From Garcia nutans (Eukaryota; Streptophyta; Magnoliopsida; Malpighiales; Euphorbiaceae): a DNA stretch of 64,000 nucleotides. The stretch covers positions 1,798,001-1,862,000 of the forward strand of contig CANTUV010000012.1 of the NCBI GenBank assembly GCA_947685225.1, read 5' to 3'. The notes under the pieces are model-generated. The model ran no database searches and was not told the origin of the DNA. It saw only the letters and a program-made list of their open reading frames with translations. The position numbers and the translations under genes are program-made. The stretch's first letter is position 1. Every line of letters begins with the position of its first letter. This document shows positions 9,897-23,700 of this stretch, one piece after another.

Positions 9897-11310
9897 ATAT
9901 GGTTTACCTTCCACAGGCAAGGTAAGGATAGGAGCCTGAGTCAACATCTCCCTCAGCTGCTCAAAACTCGCCTGACACTTATCTATCCACGCAAATTTAA
10001 CTCCTTTCTGAAGTAATTTGGTGAGTGGTGTAGCTATTATAGAAAAACCCTTCACAAATCGACGATAATAGCCTGCCAATCCCAGAAAACTTCTAACCTC
10101 TGTCACAGTCTTTGGTGGACAATTTTACTCGGATCAACTCTAATACCCTCTGCTGAAACCACATGACCAAGAAAAGCTACCTGATCAAGCCAGAACTCAA
10201 ATTAGACAGCTTAGCATACAACTGCTTCTCTCTTAGAGTCTGCAATACGATCCGCAAATGCCTATCATGATCCTCCTTATTACACGAATACATCAAGATG
10301 TTATCAATGAAGACTACCACAAACTGATCCAAAAATGGTCTGAATACCCTGTTCATCAAATCCATAAAAGCTGCTGGTGCATTCGTCAATCCAAAGGGCA
10401 TCACCAGAAACTCATAATCCCCATACCTCGTGGGAAACGTTGTCTTGGGTACATCCACATCTCTGACTATCAACTGATGGTACCCTGATCTCAGATCAAT
10501 CTTAGAGAATACTACTGCTCCCTTCAATTGATCAAAGAGATCATCTATCCGAGGCAAAGGATACTTGTTCTTGATGGTCACCTTATTCAACTGCCTATAA
10601 TCAATACACAATCTCATGGTGCAATCCTTCTTCTTCACAAACAACACAAGCGCTCCCCACGGGGACACACTAGGGTGGATAAACCCTTTATCCAATAACT
10701 CCTGCAACTGCACCTTCAACTCTCTCAACTCAGCAGGTGCCATCCGATAAGGGGTAATAGAGATAGGAGTGGTACCAGGTAACAAATCGATACCAAATTC
10801 CACTTCCCTCTCAGGAGGTACCCCTGGCAACTCATCAGGGAAAACATCTGAAAACTCGGCAACTGTGGGTATACTTTCAAGGAGGGATCCCACTACTCTA
10901 GTATCTATAACATAAGCAAGATAAGCCTCACATCCCTTCTGAATCATCCTCCCAGCTGACACAGCTGAAACAAACATAGATGAAAGATACCTTTGCTTAC
11001 CATATACCATCACATCCCTACCATCATATGTTCTCAAAGTAACACATTTCTTCTGACAGTCTACCACAACCCCATGCTTGGATAACCAATCCATGCCCAA
11101 AATCAGATCATATTCCCTGAAAGGCATCTCAATCAGGTCACCGAGAAACTCCTCATCCTGAACAATAATTGGACTATCTCGGTGCACCCTGCTCACCACA
11201 ACACTATGCCCTAAAAGATTTGTCACCAAGACATCAAATCCTAGGGACTCAGAATGCAATTCAGTCACAGGCAAGATAGATGCACTTATATATGAATGCG
11301 TAGATCCAGG
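9897..11310 (-). pseudogene. pol (protease, reverse transcriptase, start of RNase H) of element D
   Basis: The frame 11274-10177 reads the end of protease, the linker, and a complete RT core: PYRMAPAELRELKVQLQELL, CIDYRQLNKVTIKNKYPLPR, FSKIDLRSGYHQL and MPFGLTNAPAAFMDLMN. The catalytic box that should read [YF]xDD reads FIDNILMYS, so one catalytic aspartate is replaced by asparagine. The protease active-site region near 11290-11310 reads PGSTHSYI where DSGSTHSYI is normal. A frameshift or short loss between 10177 and 10106 leads to the RNase H start (VRSFLGLAGYYRRFVKGFS). The frame then runs into the LTR of element E at 9896. This copy cannot be active. Confidence 0.88.
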
Positions 11311-12421
11311 ATATAATAGAGCAAGGACTAAAATACCAAATAAAGAAAATGTACCCGCAATGACGGCTGAAGCATCCAGCTACCTCTGCATCACATAAAC
11401 CTACTGAGATGGCTCTGCCTCATCTAGCCTACTGCCTCTGGATGTAGAGCCTCATCTCTGACTAAACCCAGGTCGACCACCTCTACTAAAACCTCTGCCA
11501 CCACGACCCCCTCTGACACTGGGTTGAGAAGCTGCAGTATCTGCCTACTTAACTTCTGGTGGATCGAGACAATCTCTGAAAATGTCCCCCTCAGCCTCTC
11601 TTCACTGATGAAGACCCTGCCTCACTCTGGGGTCTCCTAAATCTGGTCTCCTCAACCCTGGCAGCTGCTGCAAGACTCTATGCCCTCTCAACACTCCTGG
11701 CAGCTGCAACTAACTGGAAAAAATCCTGATACCGAGAGCCTGCGATAATGCACATGGTAGAGGGTTTTAGTCCCTCCTCAAACCTCCTGCACCTGTCAAA
11801 CTCATCAGAAATGATCCCACCAGCATAGTGACTCAACCGAATAAACTCGATCTCATACTCGGTCACTGTCCTGGTATCCTGTCTCAGACTCAGGAACTCC
11901 ATTTTCTTTGCATCTTTATACTCCCTCGGAGTATACTTCTGCTCAAATTCCCGCAGGAAATCATCATAGGTCAGGACTGGTGGATCATCCAGAGCATGTG
12001 GAACCGTCTTCCACCAATCATATGCATCTCTCTGCAGAAGAGATCTGGCATAATCAAACTTCTCTTCTGAACTAGCCTATAACTGAATAAATATCCTCTG
12101 AACTCGGTCTAGCCATTGCTCTGCTATAGCAGGGCCTGTAGTACCAACAAAGTCCTCAGCTCCATACTTTCTCAGTTTATCATACTGCCTCACCGGCAAC
12201 TGCGGCTGCGGCTGCGGCTGTGGCGGCTGCGAAACTGGAGCCTGCCTCAACAACTCTATCATATGCCATACCCAGCCCGGTAGAATCTCATCAGCTGCTG
12301 GTCTCACAGGTACAGAAACAGACACCTCACCAGCAGATACAACTCTAGCTCCATCTCTACCCTCATCTGGAGCCACACTCTCTACACTACCCTTAGCAGC
12401 CTGATGGGGCAGATACGCCAT
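11311..12421 (-). pseudogene. gag of element D
   Basis: A start codon at 12421 opens MAYLPHQAAKG. A proline/glutamine run (QPPQPQPQPQ) and a capsid segment AEQWLDRVQRIF follow, interrupted by a stop near 12077. The same frame resumes at 11902 with LRQDTRTVTEYEIEFIRLSH, typical of chromovirus Retrotrans_gag, and stops again at 11678. A frameshift separates this from pol. The zinc-knuckle region (about 11450-11560) is too decayed to read. Confidence 0.75.
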
Positions 12422-12571
12422 AACTACCTATATCTACAAACAAAGCAGAAAATACTATATCAGAGATCAGAAACTACCAGTGCCAATGCATGTATTATAA
12501 TTAAAAACTATTTTTCAAATCCCCCATTTTCTCTCTCTATCATCCCACCTAGGTCGAGAACCTCAAACCTA

Positions 12572-12583
12572 GGCTCTAATACC
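12572..12583 (-). promoter_or_regulatory. Primer-binding site of element D (tRNA-iMet type)
   Basis: The minus strand reads TGGTATTAGAGCC eight bases inside the LTR, one base away from the usual TGGTATCAGAGC that pairs with the 3' end of initiator tRNA-Met. Confidence 0.75.
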
Positions 12584-12591
12584 AAAATAAA

Positions 12592-15500
12592 TGTAACACC
12601 CTTATACCCTATATACGTACAATATATATTTTCAGCATATGTAAAATACGCATATATGGTACAAAAATGTCACAGACCGGTTTACTAAATTTTTTTTTAT
12701 TTCACATTTCCAATTTCAAATTTCAAATTCTAAATATATAAAAATTAAATAGAATATAAATATTCTTTACTTGTTATAAGAACCCAAAATAAATAATATA
12801 TATATATATAAATCTCTGAAAAAAAATTTGCCAGAGTTTTGTCTGTAATTTGAATATCCTAAAATTTAGCAATTACTCAACCTGCAAAAAGAAAACACTC
12901 CCAAATAATTTTCAACCACCATCTCAACCATACTTCTCAATTTCACCAAGTTTCTCAAACATTTATATATATATATAGATATATATAATTTAAAACACAC
13001 TTACTCTCCCATTTCAAATACATTGACCTAAACATTCTTTATAATATACAATACGTAAAATTTAAAACATAATGTATTATGCATAATTCTCAAAATGTAC
13101 AATAACATAAAAATATATACATGCTGCTGGTAGTATTTCTGATCTCGATGGCAACTCAATAAGCTCAACTACAAGTCTAGACCCGACCTGGTCTAGAAGA
13201 ACTCTCTGGCTCAGCTGGGTCTACCCTGTCACCTCTGCGATGGAAACAATCGCGCTAAGCCGAAGCCTAGTGGTACAAATTTTGATAATAACAATATAAC
13301 TCAATGCAATACCAAATGCACAATGCATATAGATGTCACATCAATCCACTTTCTTATATTTTTCAAATATTTCATAAGTACAACTCATAACATTATATTG
13401 CTCAATTGTATCATAATTCATAATTCACATTAAAACAAAGACAAGCATGGGCCCAAAAAGGATCTAATATGCTATTCAAATTTCAGAGTTACTGCTTTGG
13501 TCTATAATGACACCATGTGTCTAGCCCCATAGGCAATATATCCATGGATAATGTAACAGCTCCAGTCTCTTGGACCTCAACCCGGCTAGACCCTTAGACC
13601 CCAGTATCTTGGTCATCAACCCGGCTAGACTGCTACAGTTTTTAAGGCTTACGACCCAGTCTTTTCACCCCAAAATATCATATTTATCAGCTGGCCTGGC
13701 TTACGACCCAATCTTCACCATTTAGGCGTATAGCCCGTAGGCAATCATAGGCATGCCGCCAAACCCAGAACTCTGAAAATTGAATAACATATTAGGCACA
13801 CAATTTATTCATATTTCTCATTATCAAATTCTTTCATAATTCCTTTATCAAAACTTTTATCATTTTCTCATGATCAAACTAGGCACATTGCCTTATTATA
13901 TCATCTTTTTCTCACTTTTTTTTTCATTAATTCATTTTTCTCATTATTAATCTTTTTCTCATTGTCACATATTCAATCTAGGCACATTGCCTTATTTTCA
14001 CATTTTTTTTTCACTTTTCTCATTTTTCACATCTATCTCATTTTTCTCATTTTTCTCACTTTTCTCATTTTTATCAATATCAATTCATTTCATTATTACA
14101 CATATCTCATTTTTGCATTCACAACACATTACCCAATTACTTTGGGTATTTTCACATAATATGCATATTTCACATGTTACATAAATTAGTCATTATCAAT
14201 GGCTTTTCACAATGCATTTAACACATATATGACATTATAAATGTCATAGCATATTATTCATACACAATCAATGAACAAAGTAGCTTAACACATTTTTCAA
14301 TCAAAATGTGTTAAGTCCAAATGTTATGTAAATATAGACATTATATTCAAAGTTTGTACATACCTCCACTAACAACTCAAAGCAAGCTAAAAACAACCTT
14401 CAATCCAATCTTTCCAACTTGCTCTTCACCACTTGGATGAAGCAAATCAACCTCCCTCAAAGCCAAAACCAAATGTGATAGCAAATAATCATTTAGTATC
14501 ACATTTAATGGCATTTTCAACATTAAACCATAATTACACATCACTCCTACAAATTTTTAAAAATTTAGCCTTTCCTTACTTCAACATTGGAATTCCATTC
14601 TACTACAATTAAATTAGTATTTTAAGTTTATTTATATTATAAAAAATATATTTTAATAAATTTAAATCATTTATATTATAAAAATACACTCTTATACACA
14701 AAATCTCAAAAATGGCATAACCTTCCCCTATTGAAGGTTTTCCATTCCAACACAATCCATTACTCATTCCAAGCGTACATTCATAACTTTTAACACTAAA
14801 CAACATGCTTAAACAAATAAAATCACACAATTCAACCACTTTGGAAAATCACTTTTCCAAAACCCTAAATATCCACTTCCATTCTCAAACTCCAACCCAA
14901 CACTACCAAATCCAATATTTGACTTTAAAATACTTGTTTATGAATCAAAACAACTCATTTAGAACCAATTTGCATAATTAAAGTTCATGTTTTCAAGACC
15001 CCAAAAATCCATAACCCTAAATTCTCTCTCTTCACCATTCTTTAACCAAACTCCATCATCTCTTCAATCTAACCTTAGAATCATTGTTAACTACCCAAAA
15101 TAACATCAAACACACCAATTCCAACAATTATAACATGCTACATCAAAATCTCAAAACTCACATAATCCAAATTTCCAAGGAATTCAAAGAAAAGAGATGG
15201 AAACTTACTAATTTTGGTGGAGACCACCAAAAATCCACTTGCAACTTGTTAATTCCTTCAATTTATGGAGTATGGAAGAAGTAGAATCCTTGGTCTAGCT
15301 CCCATGGAATTTCGGCCGAAGAAAAGAGAAGAAGAAGAAGAAGAAGACTTTAATATTTCTTTTCCTTTCATCTTTTTTTTAAACCACATATATATATATA
15401 TATTAAAATAATTTAATATTTAATATTTAATTATTTTTTTAATAAATTAAAAGTCCTAATTTCCCTCTTCCATTTAAAAATAATTTATTTTTGAATTATT

Positions 15501-15739
15501 TTATTAATTTTAAATTTATAAGATTTAATTACTAAAATACCCTATTCTTTTAAAAAAGTGTTGACTTTTATATATGTTATGTATATTTTACATATATATC
15601 ACATATCAATTCCACTTTTTCATTTAAAATCCCTTCATTTTTCATTTAAAACCATTAATTTAATTTATCCTTTTAAATTTTAATTTATTTTATCCAATTT
15701 TTCAAAAATTAGAAATTTCAAAAATTTTAGGATGTTACA
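12592..15739 (-). repeat. 5' LTR of element D (3148 bp)
   Basis: On the minus strand the LTR runs from TGTAACATCC at 15739 to GGGTGTTACA at 12592. It shares a block around 13440-13560 (gggcccatgc ... gcctatggggctagacaca in LTR sense) with LTRs A, B and C, so all four belong to related chromovirus families. It contains no gene. Confidence 0.8.
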
Positions 15740-16285
15740 CATACCATGATTTTATACTTCCAATCTCTTTAAATCTCAACTTGAAATTCCTCTAAAATAG
15801 TAACTTGGTATAAAATTTATATATACTTTATATGAAAATTCATCAATTTATTCTCAATACTCATATTAAAAGTGATAACTGAGTAATAACCATTTCCATA
15901 ATTACTTTTATTGAAATCAATAATAATTATTAACCTTTGATAAATATAAATCCTCCTTAACCTAATAAGTCATTTACGAAAATTGACCTTGATGAAGAAT
16001 TGTAAGTTTTAAAATCTTAAATTCATATATAAAATAATCAATGTGGTCATATAAGTATAGTAAGATTATAGTTTAAGTTTTAACTACTCATAATAAATCA
16101 TATACTCTTTGTTTAATCAAAAATATATTCCCTTTAGTAAAGTTCTCAAATAAACTCACATAATAGAAATTAAACATCATAACCAAATCTTACTATTATC
16201 TTTTATAAAACTTGATCATTAAAACTTCAAATTCATTCTTAATACATCTACAAATTCATTGATAACCAAATTCATTTTTTTATCG
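15740..16285. other. AT-rich spacer, nothing recognised
   Basis: About 550 bp of AT-rich DNA between the LTR of element D and the start of the satellite. No open frame or repeat was recognised. Confidence 0.6.
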
Positions 16286-16289
16286 TTTT

Positions 16290-18930
16290 ACAAATCAACT
16301 AATATATGTTGTTATATGTAACATGTGTGAATATATAATATATATTAATTTATATATTGATAATTTGTATATTGATATTTTATTGCAGATCAACTGATAT
16401 ATATTATTTTTTGCAATATATAATAATATACAATAATATATATTAGTTTGTATATTAATATTTCTTTCGCAAATCAACTAATATATATTATTATATAGTA
16501 TATATAAATATATAACAATATATATCAGTTGTATATTGATATTTTTTTTTTGCAAATTAACCAATATATGTTGTTATATATAGCGTATATGAACATATAA
16601 TATATATTAGTTTGTTTATAGATATTCTATTACAAATCGACTCATATATGTTGTTATATGCAACATATATAAACATATAACAATATATATTAGTTTGTAT
16701 AATAATATTTTTTTTGTAAATCAACTGATATACGCTGTTATATATAATGAACATATAATAGCATGTATTAGTTTGTATATTGATATTTTTTTGGCAAAAC
16801 ACCTGATATATAAGTTGTTATATATAATATATATAAATATATAACAACATATATCAATTACATATTGATATATATATATTTTTCAAATCAACTAATATAT
16901 GTTGATATATGTAACATATATAAACATATATTAGTTTGTATATTTATTTTTTTTATTGCAAATCAACTAATATATGTTGTTATATATAATATATATGAAC
17001 TTATAACAATATATATTAGCTGTATATTTATATTTCTTTTGCAAATCAGTTGATATATATTGTTATATAAAATATATATGAACATATAATAATATATCAA
17101 TTATATATTGATATTTCTTCTGTAAATCAACTAATATATGTTTATATGTAACATATATGAATATATAATAATATATATTACTTTATATATTGATATTTTA
17201 TTACAAATTAACTGGTATATATTATTTTATGCAATATACATGAAGATATAACAATATATATTAGTTCGTATATTAATATATTTTTTGCAAATCGGCTAAT
17301 ATATGTTGTTATATGTAATATATATAAAGATATAATAGCATAATTATTTTGTACATTGATTTTTTTTTTATAAATCAACTTATATATGTTGTTTTATATG
17401 ACATATATGAATACATAATAGTATGTATTAGCTATATGTTAATTTTTTTTTTATAAATTAACTAATATATATTGTTATATGTAATATATATAAATATATA
17501 ACATATATTAATTTGTATATTTATTTTTATTACAAATCAACTCATATATGTTGTTATATATAACATATATAAACATATAACAACATATATCAGTTGTATA
17601 TTTATATTTCTTTTTTAAAAATCAACTAATATATATTGTTATTTATAACAAATATGAACATATAATAACATATATTAAATTTTATATTGATATTTTATTA
17701 CATATCAATTGATATATATTGTTATATGTAATATATATAAACATATAACAACATATATTAGTTTGTATATTGATATTTCTTTCGCAAATCAATTAATATA
17801 TGTTGTTATATGCAACGTATATGAACATATAATAACATATATTAGTTTGTATATTGATATATATATTTTTTGCAAATCATCTTATATATGTTATTATATG
17901 TAATATCAATTGATGTAGCATTTATAAATATATAATAACATATATTAGTTTGTACATTGATATTCTATTACAAATCAACTTATATATGTTGTTATATGCA
18001 ACATATATGAACATATAATAATATATATTAGTTTGTATATTGATATTTCTTTTGTAAATCAACTAATATATGTTGTTATATATAACATATATGAACATAT
18101 AATACCATATATTTGTATATTGATATATATTTTTTAAATAAACTAATATATGTTGTTATATGTAACATTTATAAGCATATATTAATTTGTATATTTATTT
18201 ATTTTTGCAAATCAATCGATATATATTGTTATATGCAATATACATAAACGCATAACAACCTCTATCAGTTGCAGATTGATATTTTGTTTTACGAATCAAC
18301 TAATATTTGTATATTGATATTTTACTGCAAATCAACTGATATATATTGTTAAATGCAATATATTTAAACATATAACAACATATATTAGTTAGCATATTGA
18401 TATTTTTTTCACAAATTAGCAAATAAATTTCATTGTATGTAACATATATGAATATATAATATCATATATTAATTTGTATGTTAATATATATTTTTTTTGC
18501 AATTCAACTGATATATATTGTTAAATGCAATATATATGAATCTATAACAATATATATCGGTTTGTAAATTGATATTTTTTCACAAATCAGCTAATATATG
18601 TCATTATATGTAACATATATAAACATATATAAATAGATATTAGTTTGTATATTAATTTTTTTTATACAATTCAACTTATATATATTATCATATATAATAT
18701 ATATGAACATATAACATCATATATTGATTATATACTGATATTTCTTTTACAAATTAACTAATATATGTTGTCATATTTTAATATATATATATATATATAA
18801 AAACATATAATAAGATATATTAGTTTGTATATTAATTTTTATGCAAATCAACTGATATATGTTATTATATGTAAGATATATGTTGTTATATATATTGCAA
18901 ATCAACTGATATATATTGTTATATATGCAC
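16290..18930. repeat. AT-rich satellite array, ~83-bp unit (left arm)
   Basis: About 30 diverged copies of a unit of roughly 80-95 bp; the phrase caaatcaact recurs near 16291, 16386, 16469, 16552 and so on. Each unit has the order caaatcaact, atatatgttgttatat, gtaacatatat, gaacatataa, caacatatatta, gtttgtatattgatattttttt. The unit contains a dyad (atatatgtt/aacatatat), so cruciforms are possible. Short open frames in it are low-complexity artefacts. A three-copy remnant of the same satellite lies at 41665-41905, on the other side of the pararetrovirus relic and the nested elements. Confidence 0.9.
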
Positions 18931-19799
18931 TAATTAAAGGGTACAGATATATACAGAGGTTTTCTCCAATCAGAAAGATGGAGAATTGTCTTTATTTGGA
19001 TCGAGAAATAGGCTATAATGGTTTTATTAACTTTATCATAATTATGTTTAATTTTTACTGATTTAGTATCCTCAAGGATAGCTGGATAGAATTCTTGAGG
19101 TTTTGACAAATTAAAAGGTTTAAAAAACCAATTGCTTGGATAAACTGACTTAATAATTTTTCATGGATTTTGCTGATTAAATCCATCTTCTATTATTAAT
19201 TCCGTATCCACAAATGATTTAGTAAACCATTTAGATTTTATAAGAAAATTTGAAGAAATCATTTGAGTTGGGGGTCTTGCCATTTCCAACTCTTGTTTTA
19301 AAACAATTTGAGACGGGATTTTTGAAGAAGAAAATTCTCTTATCTCAGTTTTTACGAAGGGTTTAAGAGCTTTACTTAAGGCTTCTGTAGCCTATTATGA
19401 TTTTAGCGTGAAGCCCATATTTTAAAGTGCTTGAAGCACCTCTGGAGTTTGGATTAATTGAGACACCCAATATTTTACAACTTCTTGTTGGACTTCCTAT
19501 TGGGTTTTATTATCTTCATCTTCAACCATTACGACCCAATTTGCTTTAGATCCATATTTTAGGTTTTTCTATGAAAGAAAATATAATCTTTTGATTTTTT
19601 TAATTTAAATGTTATATTATCATCTTTTACTGAATAAGGGGTAATTAAATTTATAAATGGTATTCATAAAATAACCATATGATGAATTTATTTAATTAAG
19701 ATAAATATATTTTTTAATTCTATATTTTGATTAATAATTGAAGCATCTGTTTAACTAAGAATTTTTAATTTAGATTTATTAGTAGTTGATAATTTTTCA

Positions 19800-20010
19800 T
19801 CGGTTTTTAGAATTTTTTTTAGAAACTAAACTATATTTTATACAATTTGGATATGCTCATGTATCAAAGAGAGCTATGGTATTTATAATATAATTTGCAG
19901 AAAATTTTAACTTTATTGAGATTAAATACTTTCTAGGTGTTATTTCTTATAACATAAATATTAGATTATCAGGCATCATATTATCTAATATACTAATCTC
20001 ATTTTCACTA
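19800..20010 (-). pseudogene. Caulimovirid aspartic protease relic
   Basis: The minus strand reads ENELCADFPNVFEKKYACS, then a segment ITPRKYLISIKLKFSANYII, then an active-site-like ALFDTWAYPNCI. In active retropepsins the box is D[TS]GA, so here the glycine is lost. A stop precedes the segment and several follow. Position downstream of the coat-protein relic fits the caulimovirid polyprotein order. Confidence 0.65.
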
Positions 20011-20329
20011 CATGCATATTTTTTCTCAAACACATTAGGAAAGTCTGCACATAATTCGTTTTCAATTTGAATTTTTATTTGTTTTATTTTATTTTGCATT
20101 ACATCTATTTGTAATTGGTTATTTATTTTTTGTAATTGAAAATTATTCTTTAAATTATAAAGTTGTTCAGATTTTGCTTTAATTAGGACATTAATTTCTA
20201 ATTCACATATTGAGTGTGCTTTAAGTAAATTGAGGTTCCTTTTGTTTCCATAATTATACTGGTTTATCTAGGTTTACGAGATTTATAATTTTTATAATAA
20301 TTTTCTTTACTAGACTTTCTTATATAATT

Positions 20330-20760
20330 CTTTTTATAAGATTTTTTTTATTACTTTTAGAGCATTGTCCTTAGCAATTCTTATAATTTTGAGTTATACT
20401 ATAATCAAATTGTTTACAAAATGATCCTAATTCTTGTTTAGTTTTTCTCATTTCAAACTTTAAAGATTTTTGCAATTTAATGTCTTGACAGAGTTTCAAC
20501 CCTTCTTTTTGGACAATACTAACTAGTTGACCATAAGTCAAATTGTTATAATAAATTGGATTTCTATAATCCTATTTAATATTATTTCTAACCTTTTCTC
20601 ATAAGAAAAAATGTAATCCTGCTAAGAATTTTTCTTTCCATAAAGGCTTTTAGTGCTAAGTTTCTTGATAAAATCCTTAATAAAATCTAATTACAGATAT
20701 TCTTAGGATGTTTAAATTATATTATAGACTTTTATCCAAATCTAAATAGATTGATAAAGC
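20330..20760 (-). pseudogene. Caulimovirid coat protein relic
   Basis: The minus strand reads fragments typical of the capsid protein C-terminal half of plant pararetroviruses: a KWKEKFLAGL-like segment near 20640, then LTYGQLVSIVQKEGLKLCQD near 20520, then ELGSFCKQFD near 20425. A cysteine-containing stretch that may be a decayed zinc knuckle, and a lysine/arginine-rich tract, follow. Stops and frame changes break the frame throughout. The genus is uncertain. Confidence 0.7.
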
Positions 20761-23700
20761 CGCTATATGATAGGCTTAGAAAAAATCCTGGCACATGGAC
20801 TAATATTCATACATATATGTCCGATCAATGGAAAAATTAATAATTGAACTATGCCTAAGCTTTTTGAAGAGCTTCTATAAATAGGCAAAGGGCTTTAGCA
20901 GTTGAGAACTTTACTTTGTAAAATTACGCATCTGAACTATAGATGAATAGTATTTTATCAGTACTATTTGCTTTACACTATTCCTTCACACGTCTGGAAC
21001 TGTAGAAAAATAGTACATTGTCAGTACTATTTGCTCTATATTGTGCCATCACATGTCTGAAATTGTAGATGGTTGGTTCCTTTACTGTTTTCAAGGAATA
21101 ATGTTCTTTCTCCCTTTCAGACTTTCCTTTTTCTTTTTCTTTTTTACTTTTTCCTTTCACTTCTTTTTATTTTTATCTTTTCTTTTACAGGTGGTAAACA
21201 CATCATAACAATCATCTTCATTACTAGGAAGATAATGTAACATCCGAAAAATTTATTAAAATAAAAATTTAACTTTATTAAATTAAATAAATAATTTGGA
21301 GGGTTAAATAAGGTGTTGGAAGTGAGAAAATATGGAATGTATGTGTGAAATATAAAGAACATATACATAACATATAAAGTTAAAATAGTAAAAGTTAAAT
21401 ATGAACAGTAAAACGTTAAAAAGTAAAAAAAATGCAAAAATTAAATAATTTTGAATGGAAGATTAAAATTGTAATTTTTAAATAAATAAATAAATTAAAT
21501 AATTAAATATATATGTTGTTAGTAAAAATAACAAGGAAAATTAAAACCTATTCACTATCTTCTTCTTCTTCAAGGTTCGACCTTCATGGTTGGAAGAGAT
21601 GAAGAGCTTCCATCATCACTAACACCAAATTTTGGAATGATTTCAAATGATTGAAGTGATTTTTGGTGGTTTTCTTCCTAATTAATAAGTTTTCTTTCAC
21701 AATTTTGAAGTTTCATTAAGATGTGTGAATATGTGAAATATGAAAATTTGATGGATTGTGTTATAATTGTTGAAATGAGTATGTAAGATATGAATTTGAT
21801 GTATAGACAAGGATTTTATGGTTAAATGGTTAGTTTTGTTTAGATTTGGTGTAAGTTGGATGAAGAATAAGATGACTTAGGGTTTAAATGGAAAATTGTT
21901 AAAGAATTGATGTTAATTGGATTAAATTGTTTAAATCATGTTAGAAAATGATTTAATAATGAAAATAAACTTAAACTGAAATTTAAATTTGGTTAGATTG
22001 GTGTTCCAAAATTAAAGAGAGTTAGGGCAAAAATTTTATAAAATTGAAGGAATGATGTTTAATTCATGTTTAATAATTAAAACACCTAAAAGTATGATTT
22101 TAATGCATTATAAACACTCACATTTTGAGTAGTTATTGAGTATAAATGAATTCTCACAACTAAGTGGTGAAGGGCAATAGGAGAGTTTGGAGTGGAGTGG
22201 AGTTTTGACTCTCATTGTTGCATTTAAGATGTTACTTGAGTTTGATATGTAACACCCTTATACCTTATATACGTACAGTACATATTTTCCGCATATGTAA
22301 AATATGCATACAGAATATAAGATTGTCACTATATCAGTCTTTAGAAAATTTCATAAAAATTTCAATTATATAATTTATTCTTTAAAACATAATGTTATTA
22401 AATAAACAAATGTATATATTAATAATTATATATTAAAATAGTATTTATTAATAAAATTCTCTGAAAAATTTTTGTCAGAGTTTTATCTATATTTCAGACA
22501 TTACCAAAATACCTGTCGTTCACAACCTGCATAAAATTAAACATTCCCAAAATACAGTTTTAACCCATTCTCCAAATCACCAGTTTATAAATACACATTC
22601 ACATTCATAACTCAAAACATTATTTGTCATAATTAAATACTTTTATAAGTATACAAATATACAACCATTATAATTCTTTATATACTAACACAAGTGCTAT
22701 GTATTAATATACATAAACAAAAATACTTAAACCATGTCTATACATGAATGAAAATAGCATAGTTGGTCTTGCGGCACCCTAGGTCACCAATTATTATCCA
22801 CAGTCTAGGTCCCTCTGAATAATAACTCTCCTACCTATGCGATTCACTCAACCGTATTAAAGCCCAAAAGCTTAGTAGTACATACTAAAACCATACAACA
22901 ATTTAAATAACACACATGTATACTTTTCAACTCATATTTTATCAATATACTAAAAATACATACACTATTATTTCTGCATTTCCTTTATCTTATAATTCAT
23001 ATAAACATAATTATTCATCATAATACTCATCATTCGTCCTCTAATTCTTCAAATATATATATATATATATGTCAAATAACATCATCATCACATAATTCAT
23101 ATACAAATATATCATAACCACACACACACATATTCATCAACTTAATATTTCGTTGCCACGTTACTAGCATAGCACATTGCTCAACTAAACTCATTTAATT
23201 CATCTCATCATTTCATTGCAATATTACCAAAACTTTATAAGACACGACACCACATCACATGTTGGGCCCAACTACTCCCTACGAAATAATCAAGTTTTAG
23301 AATAATTAATTTGGTCTATTGTGACACCTAGTGTCTAGCCCATGGGAAAAATTATTTTAATTTCTCAACCCAGCTCTGCTCGGGTCCTCAATCTCATGAC
23401 CCAACTCTGCTCAGGTCATAGCCCAACTCTGCTTGAGCTCATCATTATATAATCTCCAATATCAATTTTCTAGAACAAGTTATTATGCAGGGCAACATAC
23501 ACATTGCATAATTATTCATCTCATCAAATCATATTTTTATAATCCCATTTTCATTAACAAGACTTAGCTAGGCTCAAGTCTTTCAACAACTCATTTTTTT
23601 ATCATTTAGCATATTTCTCATTTCACATTCCTTCTTAGGAATTTTCATATGTATATGATCATATCATTCCATGATTACCTTCACATATCTCATAAATCAT

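Larger units (their letters stand above)
9897..15739 (-). mobile_element. 5' half of a Tekay/Del-like chromovirus (element D), cut by element E
   Basis: Minus-strand order: 5' LTR (15739-12592), tRNA-iMet-type primer-binding site, gag (from 12421), protease, reverse transcriptase, start of RNase H. The element is cut at 9897 by the LTR of element E just after the RNase H segment ILTLPVEGKPY. The rest (RNase H end, integrase, chromodomain, 3' LTR) does not appear on the far side of E, so DNA has been lost from that side. TGTAAC...GTTACA LTR ends and the gag and RT wording support the Tekay/Del group. Confidence 0.85.
18940..21235 (-). mobile_element. Endogenous pararetrovirus (Caulimoviridae) relic, main part
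   Basis: Read on the minus strand, the degraded frames give a lysine-rich acidic/basic linker (about 21170-21060), a caulimovirid coat-protein region (about 20760-20380; KEGLKLCQDIKLQKSLKFE and ELGSFCKQFD are visible), a basic KSYKKNYIRKSSKENYYKN tract near 20300, and then a retropepsin region near 19850. There the catalytic DTGA box is altered to DTWA. Many stops and frameshifts are present, and reverse transcriptase was not recognised in the remaining 18940-19800. The order and wording suggest a florendovirus- or petuvirus-like ancestor. It is an old, non-functional copy, split from its upstream part (41108-41660) by the nested LTR insertions. Confidence 0.75.

Noticed and set aside
16290..18930. 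CRISPR-like array
   Set aside because: The repeats are diverged, there are no unique spacers, and the window is clearly plant nuclear DNA. It is a satellite.
16295..19061. Several 60-80 codon frames (rich in I, Y and N) in the AT-rich region
   Set aside because: They are translations of the 83-bp satellite units on both strands, without any motif or conserved start.
21236..22247. 5' LTR of a complete element A with its internal region at 22248 onward
   Set aside because: No primer site follows 22247. The next bases are the end of LTR B in the other orientation, flanked by a perfect TSD, so A is a solo LTR.
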